DNA from: Girardinichthys multiradiatus
Taxonomy: Eukaryota > Chordata > Actinopteri > Cyprinodontiformes > Goodeidae
Direction of reading: 5' to 3'
Length of the DNA: 64,000 nucleotides
Assembly (NCBI RefSeq): GCF_021462225.1
Contig: NC_061797.1
Span: 24,265,093 to 24,329,092 of the forward strand
In this document: piece after piece, positions 45,740 to 64,000 of the stretch
Numbering within the stretch: the stretch's first letter is position 1
Layout: every line of letters starts with the position of its first letter
The notes under the pieces: model-generated
Told to the model about the DNA's origin: nothing
The model's database searches: none
The model's input: the letters and a program-made list of their open reading frames with translations, nothing else
Position numbers and translations under genes: made by a program

Positions 45740-48180
45740 TGAATTACTTAGGTGTGAAAGTATTAAGGTTTATAAAATTAGGTTTATAAAATGATTTTTC
45801 TCTTATTATGAACCTAAAGTACACGTTAATTTGTTCTTTGTTGAAGCCTCTATTGCAAAGAGTTTGGATGCATTGGTGTGAGTGGGTATTTAAGTGTGTG
45901 TGTAGTATGTGTATAGATGGTTTAAACATTTCACCACCATGTCTGCCAACAGTCTGCTGGAGGAGAAGGAGACAGACTGACAGATGGACAGAAACAGTGA
46001 GAGGATGAACAAAACCTTCCTCCTCTGAGGAGCAGAGGAGTGTCAAATTTGCAACGAGTGTACCTTTTAGTGCAGCAGCGGTCAGCGCAGTGTGAAAAGA
46101 AGACCATTAAAATCAGCTTGTTTCTGTAACTCAGGTGTGGAGAAGAGCCCGAAAACAAGCATTTGGAACTTTGATCATGACTTCTCCTTGTCTACAGCTA
46201 GACGTCTGCTGGAGTTTAACCAGATATACTGTGTGTTGAAAATGGATCATATGGCATAATCACAAAATTGTGTCCCCGCAGTATTTGTGTGTTTGCATGA
46301 CTGTTAACAATTCCCAATAATCAGACGTTATCCGACTGGTGAATGACTCATGCAGTATATCATTCAGATGTAGCATCTCTGCAGAGTCTGAGTCACAATG
46401 CAGCAGTGACTGAGTGAGAAGGAGTGTGAGGGAGGGAGAAAGGGCCATCAGATAACAAAGAAAGCAGATATGATGAAAGAAAGCTCATGACTTTATCTTA
46501 TCCTTGTCATGTGACTCTTGTTGCAAGCTTCACTGTGCTCTCGAGTCCCAGATGTATTATCTTGACGTCTTATTGATATTTCTTGTCAGTCTAGAGCTTG
46601 TAAAAGGTCTTCTGGAGATAGATATTTGTGGACATTTATGCAAGATTTTCAGGATAAATCTTAAATGTTAATCCGAAAGGTTGCTGCACATTTTCCACCA
46701 ACATGGTGCCCTCTTAAATTTAAAAGTCACCTTTAGTTTCTGCTGCACCTTGGCTATGTACCTTGGCAAATTAATATTAGGCTTATTCCTATGAAGCTAA
46801 ATGTCAGTGTTCATTTTCTCAAAAAATAAATTTCCCCCATGTCTCTGCAGGCACATGTCAAATGCAGTGTCTTCATTGAGTTTTACCCCATTTATTTGTG
46901 GCCTGGCACTTTTTTTTTCTTCCCCATCAATGTCACAAGGTGGCTGCTCTCCAGCTCAGCTCTTAAAGGGACCACACATTTTATCACTGCAACATCAGAA
47001 GACATAAAGCTGTGGAATTGTGCAAACGAACATTGTTAAGTTCTTGCTCAAATTGGTTGCTGGAAGATAAAGGAATGAAACGAGCTGCTGTCTGAATGCA
47101 GCATTTTTTCTTAAATTGCGTGGTTAAAGTTAATGGTTCCTGCTGTAGATCAGAAGTAATCGACGGCAATTTCTAAGCAATTTCTAGCCCTGATGGGTAA
47201 ATGGGTAAATTGTTGGTTGTGCAAAGGGGGCTATTCACAGTGTCAATTACAGCTAATAGTTTACCATGGAGATGATAAGAGACTTGTTCTGAGGATTAAC
47301 ATGGTTTATCGCATGTTTTTATCAGGGTTGTTACTGTTTAACACAAGTGACAACGATGGAGAATGGGTTTATCATGGTCAGCTCTTACACTGATAAGACT
47401 GTGTGCAGAGACCCTACTCTAAAGGTACAACAAAAGGGTGGGCTGTGATAGTGTCTTTTTCATATCGTCACCTTCCTAAACTAATGGCCAAAGTCATCAG
47501 TTTAGGAAGGTGACGATATTATCCCTCTGCTTGGAGACCACTCAGTCAGTAAATGGTAAAGTGATGGCATTAAATCAATTCAATAAATCATCTCAGGAGA
47601 GGCTTGCTCAGGATGATTGTTTTATTTTTTTGTCATGCCCTCTGTGTCATGTAAAAACAGTTTCCGATTATTAGTTTTCTTAAAATTCACAGACTGGCTT
47701 TGTGCTATCAAAAGAAAAAAAAAACATGCAAAAACATTAGACATTAACTGCCCTGTCCGCCCCCCCCCCCTTCTCACTTTTTAATTAGATTTGAAGTGTG
47801 CTCTTCGCCCCACTGTGAAGCCATTGGCGACAAGAAAGAGGACAAAAGGAGGCCTGATGCTCGGGCTTTGAGAAATAAACCCCCCTCCCGTTCATCGCAC
47901 ACATACACATCTAATGCTGGCTCCCATCTGGTGATAGAGCACTAAGAAGCAAGGCTGAATGAAAACCTGCCAGCACACATGTGCATGCACATCAGTGCAC
48001 AGAAAACGCTTTAGTCTAGGTGCCTTAGCTCCAATAATTGAAGAAAGGAAAAAAAAAACCTACAGTTCTGTATCTAAGTTTTTTAATCCTGCATTTAGCA
48101 TAGATGTTGTTTTTGTTCTCAAAAATAAAGAAAAGATGTTCTCAAGAATGAAAGCCAAGCCATTTCAATTTGGACTTTGA
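45740..48180. other. Intergenic sequence
   Basis: No gene recognised. It includes a perfect 21-bp hairpin (47462-47519), a poly-C tract (47758-47770) and moderately GC-rich blocks at 46300-46450 and 47770-47960 that might be regulatory. Confidence 0.4.
47462..47519. repeat. Perfect 21-bp inverted repeat with 16-base loop
   Basis: Arm 47462-47482 (ATATCGTCACCTTCCTAAAC then T) is the exact reverse complement of 47499-47519. No mismatch is present. The loop is AATGGCCAAAGTCATC. No transposon ends or target duplication are recognised. Confidence 0.92.
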
Positions 48181-48184
48181 TTAA

Positions 48185-48790
48185 GCCACTGCAAAAGCTT
48201 TATTTTCTGCGTTGTTCAGAAGTGGACTTTCAGGTGTGCTTTGGATTAGTGTCCTGTTGCAAAACCCAACATTGCTCAAGCTAGAGTTCAATAATTGATA
48301 GCCAGAAATCCTCCTTCAGGATTTCCCGATAGGGAGAAGATTCATGGTTTCATCAGATCCGGACAGGTCCGGAAACTACAAAACAGCCCAAAATGATCAT
48401 ACTACCACCAGAATGTCGGACTGTCAGTGGGATGCTTTTTGTGAAACCATGAGTTTTATGCCAGGAATGAACACCTTTAGAAAAGTTCCACTTTTTTCTC
48501 ATCAGTCCACAGAACATTTTCCTGAAAGATCTTGGGGATCTTCAAAAACGTTTTTTTTGTCCTGTTTTTGGTGAGGGTGGCTTTTGGCTTTGGATCTTCC
48601 CCCGTTCCACAGTCGGTTTCTTATTGTAATCCTTTCGAGACTGATAGATGTAAGGAAGTTAGCTTCTTGTCTCTTCTTTAATTTCTTTAGATTAAAGCAT
48701 AATGAATTGCTTTTGAGTTTTCTTGCATTGATATTGTCAGACAGGCTCTGTTTGAGTGATTTCTTGATTCTGCAGGTCTAGCAGTAATCA
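48185..48790 (-). mobile_element. Decayed Tc1-like transposon (antisense transposase)
   Basis: The + strand reads as the complement of a Tc1-like transposase: TTGGATTAGTGTCCTGTTGC (complement of the second catalytic Asp box), GATCATACTACCACCAGAAT (complement of the GGGSVMxW region) and TCATCAGTCCACAGAACATT (complement of the first Asp, WTDE-type). There are many frame breaks and no intact ends. Confidence 0.7.
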
Positions 48791-48799
48791 TGTCTAGGT

Positions 48800-51110
48800 G
48801 TGAACCACACTGAACCAAACTGAACCATAAAGGTTTGGTTTCTCACAGTCAATTAATCACTTAACAATAAGGGCAGTTATATTTTCAATATTACCAGGTT
48901 GGTTTGGATAGCTTTTTTTTCCTTAAGTGAAATCAGCATTTAAAAACTGCTTTTGTATTCACTGATGTCGTCCACAAATGTGTCTGACATAAAGTCTTAC
49001 CTAATTGTCTCAAACATATAAGTGTAACAACAAAACAAAAACTGGAGAAATCTATAAAAGTGGAAAAAAATTTTTTACTACACCGTAGTAGATTTCACAA
49101 TGATTTTGTGCTCATGATGAACAAAATATCCACATTTTCCAGAGGAAAAGAAAAGAAACAATGTGTGCTCTGCATTCACATTTCTCAGGTCTGTGCACAT
49201 GGTCTTGCCTCATACTGTTGGGTTTAAGATGGAGTGTGTTTGACTCCTAATATTAGAGTGCCTCAGCCCAAGGCTCCCCCCTTGATGAACTGATGACGCA
49301 TTTCCTCACATGAGGAGAAGAGAAGAAGGAGGTGGTTGGAAAGAGGGTTTGATAATGGGGGCCAGCTAAATATATACCAGCTGTGTGGCAGCACTGAAGG
49401 CTGGGATGTGCAGCCAATCATGGTTACTGTCTCATACAGGAGGAGGACCTCGTTTCTATTTTTTGAACCAATCGAGACTGAACCAGAGCTTGTTGTGGGG
49501 TAGTTGTTACCCTGAGTGAGTGTAGAAGTGCAACTTCTAGATAGGAATAGTCTCAGGTTTTGAATGCTGTGATGGTATGTTGAGTGTTGTCTAGAATCCC
49601 CATGTTTTTGTGCAGCTCTCAGAACATGCCTGGGTTGGTGTTACCCATGGACTGCTCACATGTGGGGGGGTGTGACTATACAATGCAGGATAGATTGCAT
49701 TAACTCTTTTAAACATAGACAGTAGAGCTGTCTTTGCAGCGAGAAGTGAAAAAATGATGGTTATATTGCATTAACATTTTAGGAGATGTGAAAGGTAGCA
49801 AGTTGTGTTTTCTCTGATTTGATTAAATTCAAATCAGAGAAAACACAACTTGCTATGCAATCTAAAGAAAAATCTGTCAACATCCTGAAACCTGCTTAGG
49901 GTTGTTGGAGAAGCGCTGTGCAAATCAGGGCTTTATTTATGAGCCACACAGGACCTCAAGGGGGCGAACATGACGTGGACCCCTCCCCCTGTCATTAGAG
50001 AGTGATTTTGGCATCAGGTTCCACTCTCATAAAACCCCTCCTTTCCTCCTGATTCTCCAGATCCCTTGAGACTAAAATAGCACCTGCCCCCATGCTCCCT
50101 TGAACAATCATTAAAATGGCTCAACATATGTAAACTAATTTCTCTCAGTTTGGCACAAACACACATCCACATGTCATATTTATAATAATTTAGAGTCTCA
50201 GTTTCAGCACAGAAAGTTGGGTTGTAGAAGGAAATGCAACATTTACCTGCTTTTTCCAAACACATATTCTGTTGTGTGTTTTTAATGTAATTTACTGGTA
50301 ATGGGGCAGCATGACGGTTAAGGCTGGTTGACTGTGAGAAAACACAGTTTAGGGCTGAGTGGTGACACGTTTATTGAGCTTGTCAAATTAACTCGTGCAG
50401 TGAACTAAGACAGGCAAAGAATCATGATCAAGCACACATACAAACACACAGCCACACACACACACAAACTAAAACAGACAGAAGGAGCGTGTTTTTAATT
50501 TGACCTGGTCCAGACGTTGTGCATCAATCAGAGGCTGATCTCTGAGTCACCTTGGGGCTTAACAAAGCTACTGCAGAGTTTCTTGACGTCAGTGTTGTTA
50601 CGAGGCACGCATGTGGTCTGAATTTTATTTCTTGAATACAGATTGTAAGAATTCAAAATAAAATATCAAGGTTTAAAAAGACATAAATTACAGTAAATGC
50701 AGCTTGAAACTGTATAATAACAACTTGTTTCTCTTTATAAGAACAGGTTTATCAAACAACATATGACTAAGGTTTATCTGTAAGTAATGTGCAAATGGTA
50801 AAAATAAAATCTATAACTACTTAAATATATTTTTATCTGTCAGTCATGAGCAGTCATAATGAAAATGTAAGAAGGTTTTACAGTTGTGTATATTATCTTC
50901 TATCTTATAAATATTTATATCTGATAAATAATATTGCAGCTTACATAACACTATGATAAGCTAGGCAAAATTAATTTAGAATTAAATTAAACATTTAAGG
51001 CATTATTTAAATTTACTGATTCTATTTTTAAACATATTTTATAATATTTATTTAAATTGAGTTGACAATTTCAAAGCATAAATAAAATATGCAGCATGTA
51101 TACAAATATA
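48800..51110. other. Intergenic sequence with candidate regulatory blocks
   Basis: No gene. A perfect 27-bp hairpin lies at 49796-49855. The blocks 49250-49480 and 49895-50120 are richer in GC, non-coding, and carry homeodomain-like motifs (CAATCATTAAAATGG, TCATTAGAGAG), so they are candidate regulatory elements of slc17a6 or gas2. Confidence 0.35.
49796..49855. repeat. Perfect 27-bp inverted repeat with 6-base loop
   Basis: Arm 49796-49822 (begins TAGCAAGTTGTGTTTTCTCT) is the exact reverse complement of 49829-49855; the loop is TTAAAT. It is the longest perfect palindrome seen in the window outside transposon ends. Confidence 0.93.
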
Positions 51111-51112
51111 GA

Positions 51113-51117
<5 letters not shown>

Positions 51118-51176
<59 letters not shown>
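51118..51176. repeat. (TA)n microsatellite, left part
   Basis: About 29 TA units immediately left of a Tc1 element. Together with 52511-52554 this is probably one array split by the insertion. Confidence 0.95.
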
Positions 51177-54235
<3,059 letters not shown>

Positions 54236-54539
54236 TGTGCTGACCAATAACATTACGGTCTCATTATAAAGTCCATTTTACATTTTTTAAAGTAATTACA
54301 ATTTTGGACCTTGCTTAAGATATATGCAAATACATAATAAACTCTAGATAATAAGTAAAGAAATTGAGGTTTGGTTGATTATTTCTTTGTTGTAACAATA
54401 CTTTTAGGCAATAAATTTCACACCGTCAGAAACACTGTTTATTTTCTCTTAAATTGTGGCATTTGTAAAGAAAATGCATTTGTAAATAAAGCAGCAAAGC
54501 TGAGTATGTAGGCGGCTTTCCAAATCGTCTCTACCGATG

Positions 54540-54800
54540 CCATACAGCTTTGGTAAGTGCAGTGTGAAGGTGTGGGATGGTATCTTCCTCACTGAGATGA
54601 CGAGGTGAAATTCTACAACCAATAACAATCACATTCATACACTCTTAGAGACCAAACTGTGTCCTCCAAGATGTCAATGGCCGCAGACATAGAGTTGGGT
54701 TTATTACAGAACAGCTTCAGCATTTGGAAGTGGAGAACATAGAATGGTCTGCCTGCAGTCCTGACCTTAACCCCACTGAACACTGAATGATTTGTGGCAT
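54540..54800 (+). mobile_element. Decayed DDE transposon remnant
   Basis: Broken + strand translation contains EQLQHLEVENIEWSA and CSPDLNPTEH (near 54747-54783), the C-terminal box of a Tc1/mariner-like transposase. No ends are recognised. Confidence 0.55.
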
Positions 54801-55574
54801 ACTGTTTGTGTCAGAGTGAACATCATAACCACATTGGCAGTCTTGCAATTATCAATTCTCCCATGCATTGCTGAGGCCCCTCTTTGCTCAATGAATAACT
54901 TGTTTAAATGCTAATATATTGTTTTTCGTCAGATTTCAATCATTCAAACAAGAATTTTTAGCAGAACAATCTGTTTGGTACTGGTAGAGAGGAATTTGCA
55001 GGTTTTTTCATGAACACAAACCACATCAACTCTGCTGCTCAGCCTACAAATGCATTGTCTTTACAAATATGGCACTGTTCAAAGTGGAATTAACAGTATA
55101 AGGTTTATTGCCAAAAAGCATCACTCCAAAAAAGAAATAATCAACCAAATACAAATTTCCTTTTAGATGCTATTTTAAAAGATAAAAGATTTTTGACGTA
55201 CCGCTGCTCCAGCACACATGAGTGTGATGAATATATTTCCTATTCAGCATAGCTCTCTGGACATGCAGAGTTTTCATGGCTTACCTCGCCACAACAGTTG
55301 AAAGTTGACTTTATACACTGTGGTTGTAATAAACTAGATTGCAGATAGTTAACAAAGTGAATTTACTTCTCAGACACATCTTCAGATACGATTGATGGAG
55401 ATAAAGTCCACTCTTATCTAGTTGCTGGTAGAGTCTCCTCCTGCTTTGCCTCCCGAGTTTTGATGAACTTTTCTCTAATCAGCATTTCTTCTATACCTGC
55501 ATTGTTTAAAATAGTTTTGTCAAGTTGCAGAAAATCCTAACTATGATGCAGTCTCTAGCAGAGGTGACAGGTCA

Positions 55575-55725
55575 CATTTGCTCTGTTACATTTACTTGAG
55601 TAACTTTTTAAAGAAAAAAGACTTCTAAGAGTAGTTTTACTGCACAAATTATTTCACTTCTACTAGAGTAATACTATTTTGAAGAAACATAACAATTACT
55701 TGAGTACAAACCTTCACCACACTTG
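55575..55725. mobile_element. hAT-like MITE (third copy)
   Basis: TTACATTTACTTGAGTAAC, GACTTCTAAGAGTAGTTTTA, ACTTCTACTAGAGTAATAC and AATTACTTGAGTACAAACC repeat the body of 28951-29114. The ends are worn. Confidence 0.55.
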
Positions 55726-58700
55726 CTGATTGAACCACATTTTAACCAAACATGCACAGACACACACTTGCACAGTTTATTATGGTGAGCTGCCAAAGAA
55801 ACACAGCCTCTAGGATAGTATGGGTACTCTAACTTCTCCTTGTCATCAATGTGGTGAAATGTAGAACCTAGGGTGTTTGTCTTTACCTTTAAGGTAGTGA
55901 GAAGAGCGGAACCACTGCACCTCAATATTAAAAGAAGTCAGTTGAAGTTGTTTTGGACATCCAATCAGAATAACATGCTTTGGAGGTTTTCCGTGCACAT
56001 CCTACTGAAAGGAGTTTGTGGGTAGGATGCAAAGCTCACTAGAGGGACTTTATATCCTTCTGGTCTGTGAACACATTTGAAGTCCCACAAAATGAGCTAG
56101 ATTGTGTCACTGGGGGGAGGAATATGATCCTCCTGGATCTTTTACATCGGAGACCCAGTTTAAGGGATTGATTAATATCATGCATATGACTGAAAAGAAC
56201 ACTTAATGGGAATAATCAGATGAAACAGCTCTCTGAAATACAACTGATAACTGCTTAATTTGAGTAGTTTTGATGAGCAGAACAATTTAAGATTGCATAT
56301 TTGGATGTAGGTTGAGTTGTGCTGTGGCACTTCTGATGATTGTCCTCCACATCCGCAAGATTTGCAGGCAGAGGTAGCAGCCAGATCACAAATCACAACA
56401 ACACCTACAAATAGCTCAATAAGTGCTCCCCCTTCTTATCATCTCTATTAAGGGTTTAGAGCGGTCAATAGGTCCAGCCGAACACTGTAGACCAACCCTA
56501 TTGATTTCACAGACCGACAAGAAGGGTAGCCATTAACTGTGCACTTCCTGTAGTCTTTGGAGCTGCTCAGACTCACTGAGGTCCTCCGCATAATGATATT
56601 TCCACATCATTTTAGTTAATAAGTGTGAATTTGTTTAGCATGTTTTTAGGTTTATGAGCATTTCTTACCACCCTAAAAGAAAAACTCTAATGTTCCATGT
56701 CTCCCCATGTAATTAACTTTGACTAATTGTTCTTTGTAATGGAGCTTTTGCAGTGGTGATACTAACCGTAGGGTTTTTCTTTGACTCCATTTGGCACTCA
56801 AATATTTAGTAGCTAAGGAGGTAGACAGTTCCCTCAGGAAAAGAATTGATTAAAATGGAGAGTGAATATTGGATTCACAGTCCAAATTAATAATACTGAG
56901 GCACCATAAATTGGCAATGTGGTAATAAGCAGCTTGTCCAAAAATATTTACATTATAAACTTAAACATATAGCACAAAGCAGATGCACTTATTGTTATGT
57001 GACTTTTGCATGTCTGTACTCGTCAGTACAAATACTCCAAGCAAACACAGAGTTGTTTACTTTTTTATATCAAAAAAGGAAAAAGATTATTTCATTTTGA
57101 CATCAACAAACCTCTCCAATTTACACAGCAACAGAAGCCATATAATCACGCTGTAACTTCAGAGGCACAAAAACAGGAAACTTCTCACTATTTCAGGTTG
57201 CACATTTGTCGTTTTTGTTCAAATGTCATGTTTAGATTTTAGCTGTAATGTCAGTGAACATAGTGAGAGTGAAAGGCTGTACAAGGAAAGGAGGAGGTAC
57301 ATGTGGGGTTTGACCAGGGGAAAAGGGGTGGGGAGGTGGGGTCAGGGGGGTCCATCCACTGAATTAAAGACACTAATTCAACTAAATGGAGAGGGAATGG
57401 GGGAGACAAAGAGAAAGAGAGGAATAGGAGAAACAGCACAGGAACACATTCAGTGCGGACCACACCAAAACAAAAAACAGAAACAAGAAGAAGAGCATCC
57501 ACCTCTCAGATGGAGCTCTTTTTATCATTCTCATCTGGTGAGCAGCCCGTTCACAAACACAGTGACTTTTTCTCATCAAAGCTGTTTGTGTTGGACTCTA
57601 TTACTATATATTTATACATATAGTGTTTCTTTACAAGCGTTTGTTTTCTACATTTAAAAACACAACTTCTAAACAAATGCATAAAAAACTGAAATAATAA
57701 CTGTCTATAACATTTGATCAGAGCTGTTACTATGAATTTATTGCTTTGTACACTGAGGGATGTTTGGTACCACCTTCACACACCTGGCTAACTATGGTGG
57801 AGTCTCCCTGCTGATGGTCTGTTCTACCTTAAAATATTAGACTTCCAGTGGAAACAAAGCTGCATTTTGTTTTGTTTTTTATACCTTTGGTTAATTGTGC
57901 AAAGAAATCTAAGCATCAGTAACAGTTTCTGAGACAAAGACAAGTTTAAAAGAAAAATGAGACAAATGGACATACAAATGTGTATAAATTTCACTTTGTT
58001 CCATGCATAAATACACATCCACACACATCTACATTGAGCTGACAAGAGGTCTCCGCAAACAAGTGGCAAAAATAAATCAAGTTGGCCCCTTTCAGACCTT
58101 GTCAGTGAAAATGTAGAATGAAAATTAAATGTGATTGTTATGCATGTTGTTTGTTATTTCCAGGGAGAAATACATGGAGCCCAGACAAACACAAAAAAAG
58201 AGCTCTTAAAAGTCAGTACTCTCCGATTAGTAGGTGTGCATTTGCAAAACCATCAGTGTCCATGAGCAGCAGTATGGATCTGAGGGGATAAATATACTGT
58301 AGACTGGAAAATAAAAGTAAACAAAGGTTTCTGTATCAGAAATCTGTGTAATTCTGATTCAGACAGTTTAATCTCGAAGTTTTACAAGAGTTTTATTACC
58401 AGGCTGTCTTTTATATAATTCCTCCGATTTAAAATATGACTTCTTTGGGGTACTGTCTACCTATGTGATTGGTTTTATAGCTTGTTCAGTTTGGAAGAAG
58501 GAAGTTAGCCATAATATCCTAAACTGCAGCATTTGTCACACTTGTCAATACTTATGGGATAGGCATCAGGACAATGCTTCACAACCCCAGAATAGACAAT
58601 GGATAGATGGATGTTTTTATATCAACAGCTGCCACCTGGAGGGCTCCATTGAAACTTCTCCCCAGATTTCCAAACATAAAGGCATTTCTTCACAACTGCT

Positions 58701-60200
58701 AGTGATGCATAAAATGTCCATTCTTAGTTCCCTTTAATAGTGGAAAAGCACAATCAGAAGTTTGTAAAAACAAAAACAAAACGGTAAATTGCACATAATA
58801 GTGATTGCCACTTCAAATGTATCTTCACCCTACAAATAAAATATTTTATTCTGGTAACATTTCTTAAGCATATATGTAAACAAATACTTGTGTAAGAATG
58901 TTTACAACTTTTGTAATAATATTAAAGAGATAATTGATCCATCTTTGTTTTAAATGAAAAAAACAGAATATTTTCTCTATGGCATTTTGACTGGTTTGTA
59001 ATTGACTGCGACAAGATAGAAAAGAAGGTTTAATAAGAGGGAAAAAGGGAAAAATTAAACCAAACAGAGAATAATTTGTCATCATTTCAATCAGATTATG
59101 TGTATTATTGGATTCCTGCCAACTGGTTTCAAAACATATGATGAATAACATGCAAATTCACATCACAGGACTTTTACATTTTTAACATTTTTTTTGCTCT
59201 TATATGATTACAAAAATTGTAAAGAGAGAAGTTCTGCCAAAACTAATTAATCCCATTTAACTTAATCTCTCTCTATAAAATGAATAAAAAAACAGGAAAT
59301 TAGCCTGAAGTTTCATGGCAAGAATGTTTAATATAATGGTTCCCTTTAGTTTTCGTCTCCAGTGTCCTGATGATGGAGAATGTGTCAGTATGAGCTCTAA
59401 CAATATGCATTCAAAGCTACTCACCTCCTATATATATAAGCCTATTTACCTTATTTCTTCCATTGCACGTACTCTTTTTCAAGGCCAAGTTTAACTATTG
59501 GTATCTTGGTCCCACATGATGCCTATTTTATCCTCAAACTCATACAAATCTATTATTAAATATTTCAATCTTATAGGTTTGATTTAATACAGCTCTTTTA
59601 AGAATGCATTGGTTCAACTAGGCTTTAAGTGGCTTGGCAGTAATGTGAAAAATAACTATTGGAATTAACCACATTATGATGTAATGGTTTGCAAACTGCG
59701 GATGTGCTCATAAAGCACACAAAATTGACAAGTAAAAACATTTCTGCAACCTCTTGTTTAGCCAAAGCCCTCATCAAAACCATTTTATTACTTGTTGAAT
59801 CTCTAATTTATAGGTCTTTTACATCCAGAAGCCAGTGATAAGAAAATAACTCATATCGGTGTGCTGAAAGGACACGCTTGTCAGAGGAGATTCAGTACAA
59901 TCTATAACAACAGTTTCTAGTCTAGTTTCGGTTTACAGTGGCATGTATCAACATATTTCTACACTCAGGTGGCTGGCTTCTTGGATGTTGTTCTCTAAAT
60001 GGTTATTTGACCAATGTGCTTTTATGTAACCCTACTGGTTTCAGTGTGGTCAGAAACCCTCAGCTGATGGGATGGAAATGTACAAGTTTACACACAATTG
60101 CACTCCAAATAAATATCTATTATTAATATGCATAATAGTACATTTACATACTGCCAATTTGATATGTGCTACACCTCTAGTCATCAAATATTTTAAGATT

Positions 60201-60203
<3 letters not shown>

Positions 60204-60245
<42 letters not shown>
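60204..60245. repeat. (TA)n microsatellite in slc17a6 3' UTR region
   Basis: About 21 TA units, starting some 33 bases after the slc17a6 stop codon on the - strand. Confidence 0.95.
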
Positions 60246-60247
<2 letters not shown>

Positions 60248-60277
60248 TCAACTCATGTCAGTAACTTTGTGCTTGGT

Positions 60278-64000
<3,723 letters not shown>

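Larger units (their letters stand above)
54240..60200. other. Intergenic sequence downstream of slc17a6
   Basis: AT-rich and without a recognisable gene. It contains a Tc1-like scrap (54540-54800), a hAT-like MITE copy (55575-55725) and a purine-rich block (57240-57520). The right part should hold the slc17a6 3' UTR (- strand), but no single poly(A) signal stands out. Confidence 0.4.

Noticed and set aside
47462..47519. Hairpin as a microRNA precursor
   Set aside because: A perfect 21-bp stem without bulges or longer flanking stem does not fit a typical animal pre-miRNA; kept only as an inverted repeat.
57223..57657. 144-codon frame over a purine-rich block
   Set aside because: Low-complexity Gly/Lys/Glu composition, no known domain, no splice signals in matching phase; probably chance.

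Overview
This window is nuclear DNA from a ray-finned fish, most likely a percomorph teleost. The evidence is three spliced vertebrate genes with GT-AG introns, wide AT-rich non-coding spaces, and a load of typical fish repeats: Tc1/mariner elements, an L2-type LINE, a second APE-type LINE, tRNA-derived SINEs, a hAT-like MITE and long microsatellites. There are no operons, CRISPR arrays or prokaryotic features.

Layout. 1-5.6 kb holds the last two coding exons of tmem178b (+ strand); a decayed LINE sits in the preceding intron. 5.6-12.2 kb is the tail-to-tail space between tmem178b and gas2, with one decayed Tc1-like element and a SINE fragment. 12.2-27.3 kb is the complete coding part of gas2 on the - strand: seven coding exons, CH domain then GAR domain, with a long Ser/Pro/Thr-rich insertion in exon 5. 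Its introns carry a Tc1 element, two nearly identical remnants of another Tc1 element, SINE and LINE fragments, and candidate regulatory sequence. 27.3-60.2 kb has no recognisable host gene. It holds a hAT-like MITE, an LTR-like repeat, an L2 LINE with a largely readable reverse transcriptase end, a Tc1 element with a single visible nonsense codon nested inside an older L2-tailed repeat, two Tc1 elements inserted into one TA microsatellite, a 240-bp TCTA array and several perfect hairpins. 60.2-64 kb holds the last three exons of slc17a6 (vesicular glutamate transporter 2, - strand), with a 1.19-kb terminal-inverted-repeat element in one intron. The gene continues past the window end.

How it fits together. 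slc17a6 and gas2 lie in the same order and orientation as recalled for human 11p14, so the gene-free 33 kb between them probably carries regulatory DNA for one or both. FANCF, which lies between them in human, is not seen. The three host genes act in separate processes: a four-pass membrane protein, a cytoskeletal linker and a synaptic vesicle transporter. No new biological system is evident. The most unusual items are the perfect hairpins at 22.75, 47.46 and 49.80 kb, the nested or clustered Tc1 insertions, and the enlarged gas2 exon 5. Family assignments rest on recognition of protein and repeat sequences from memory; no database search was run.
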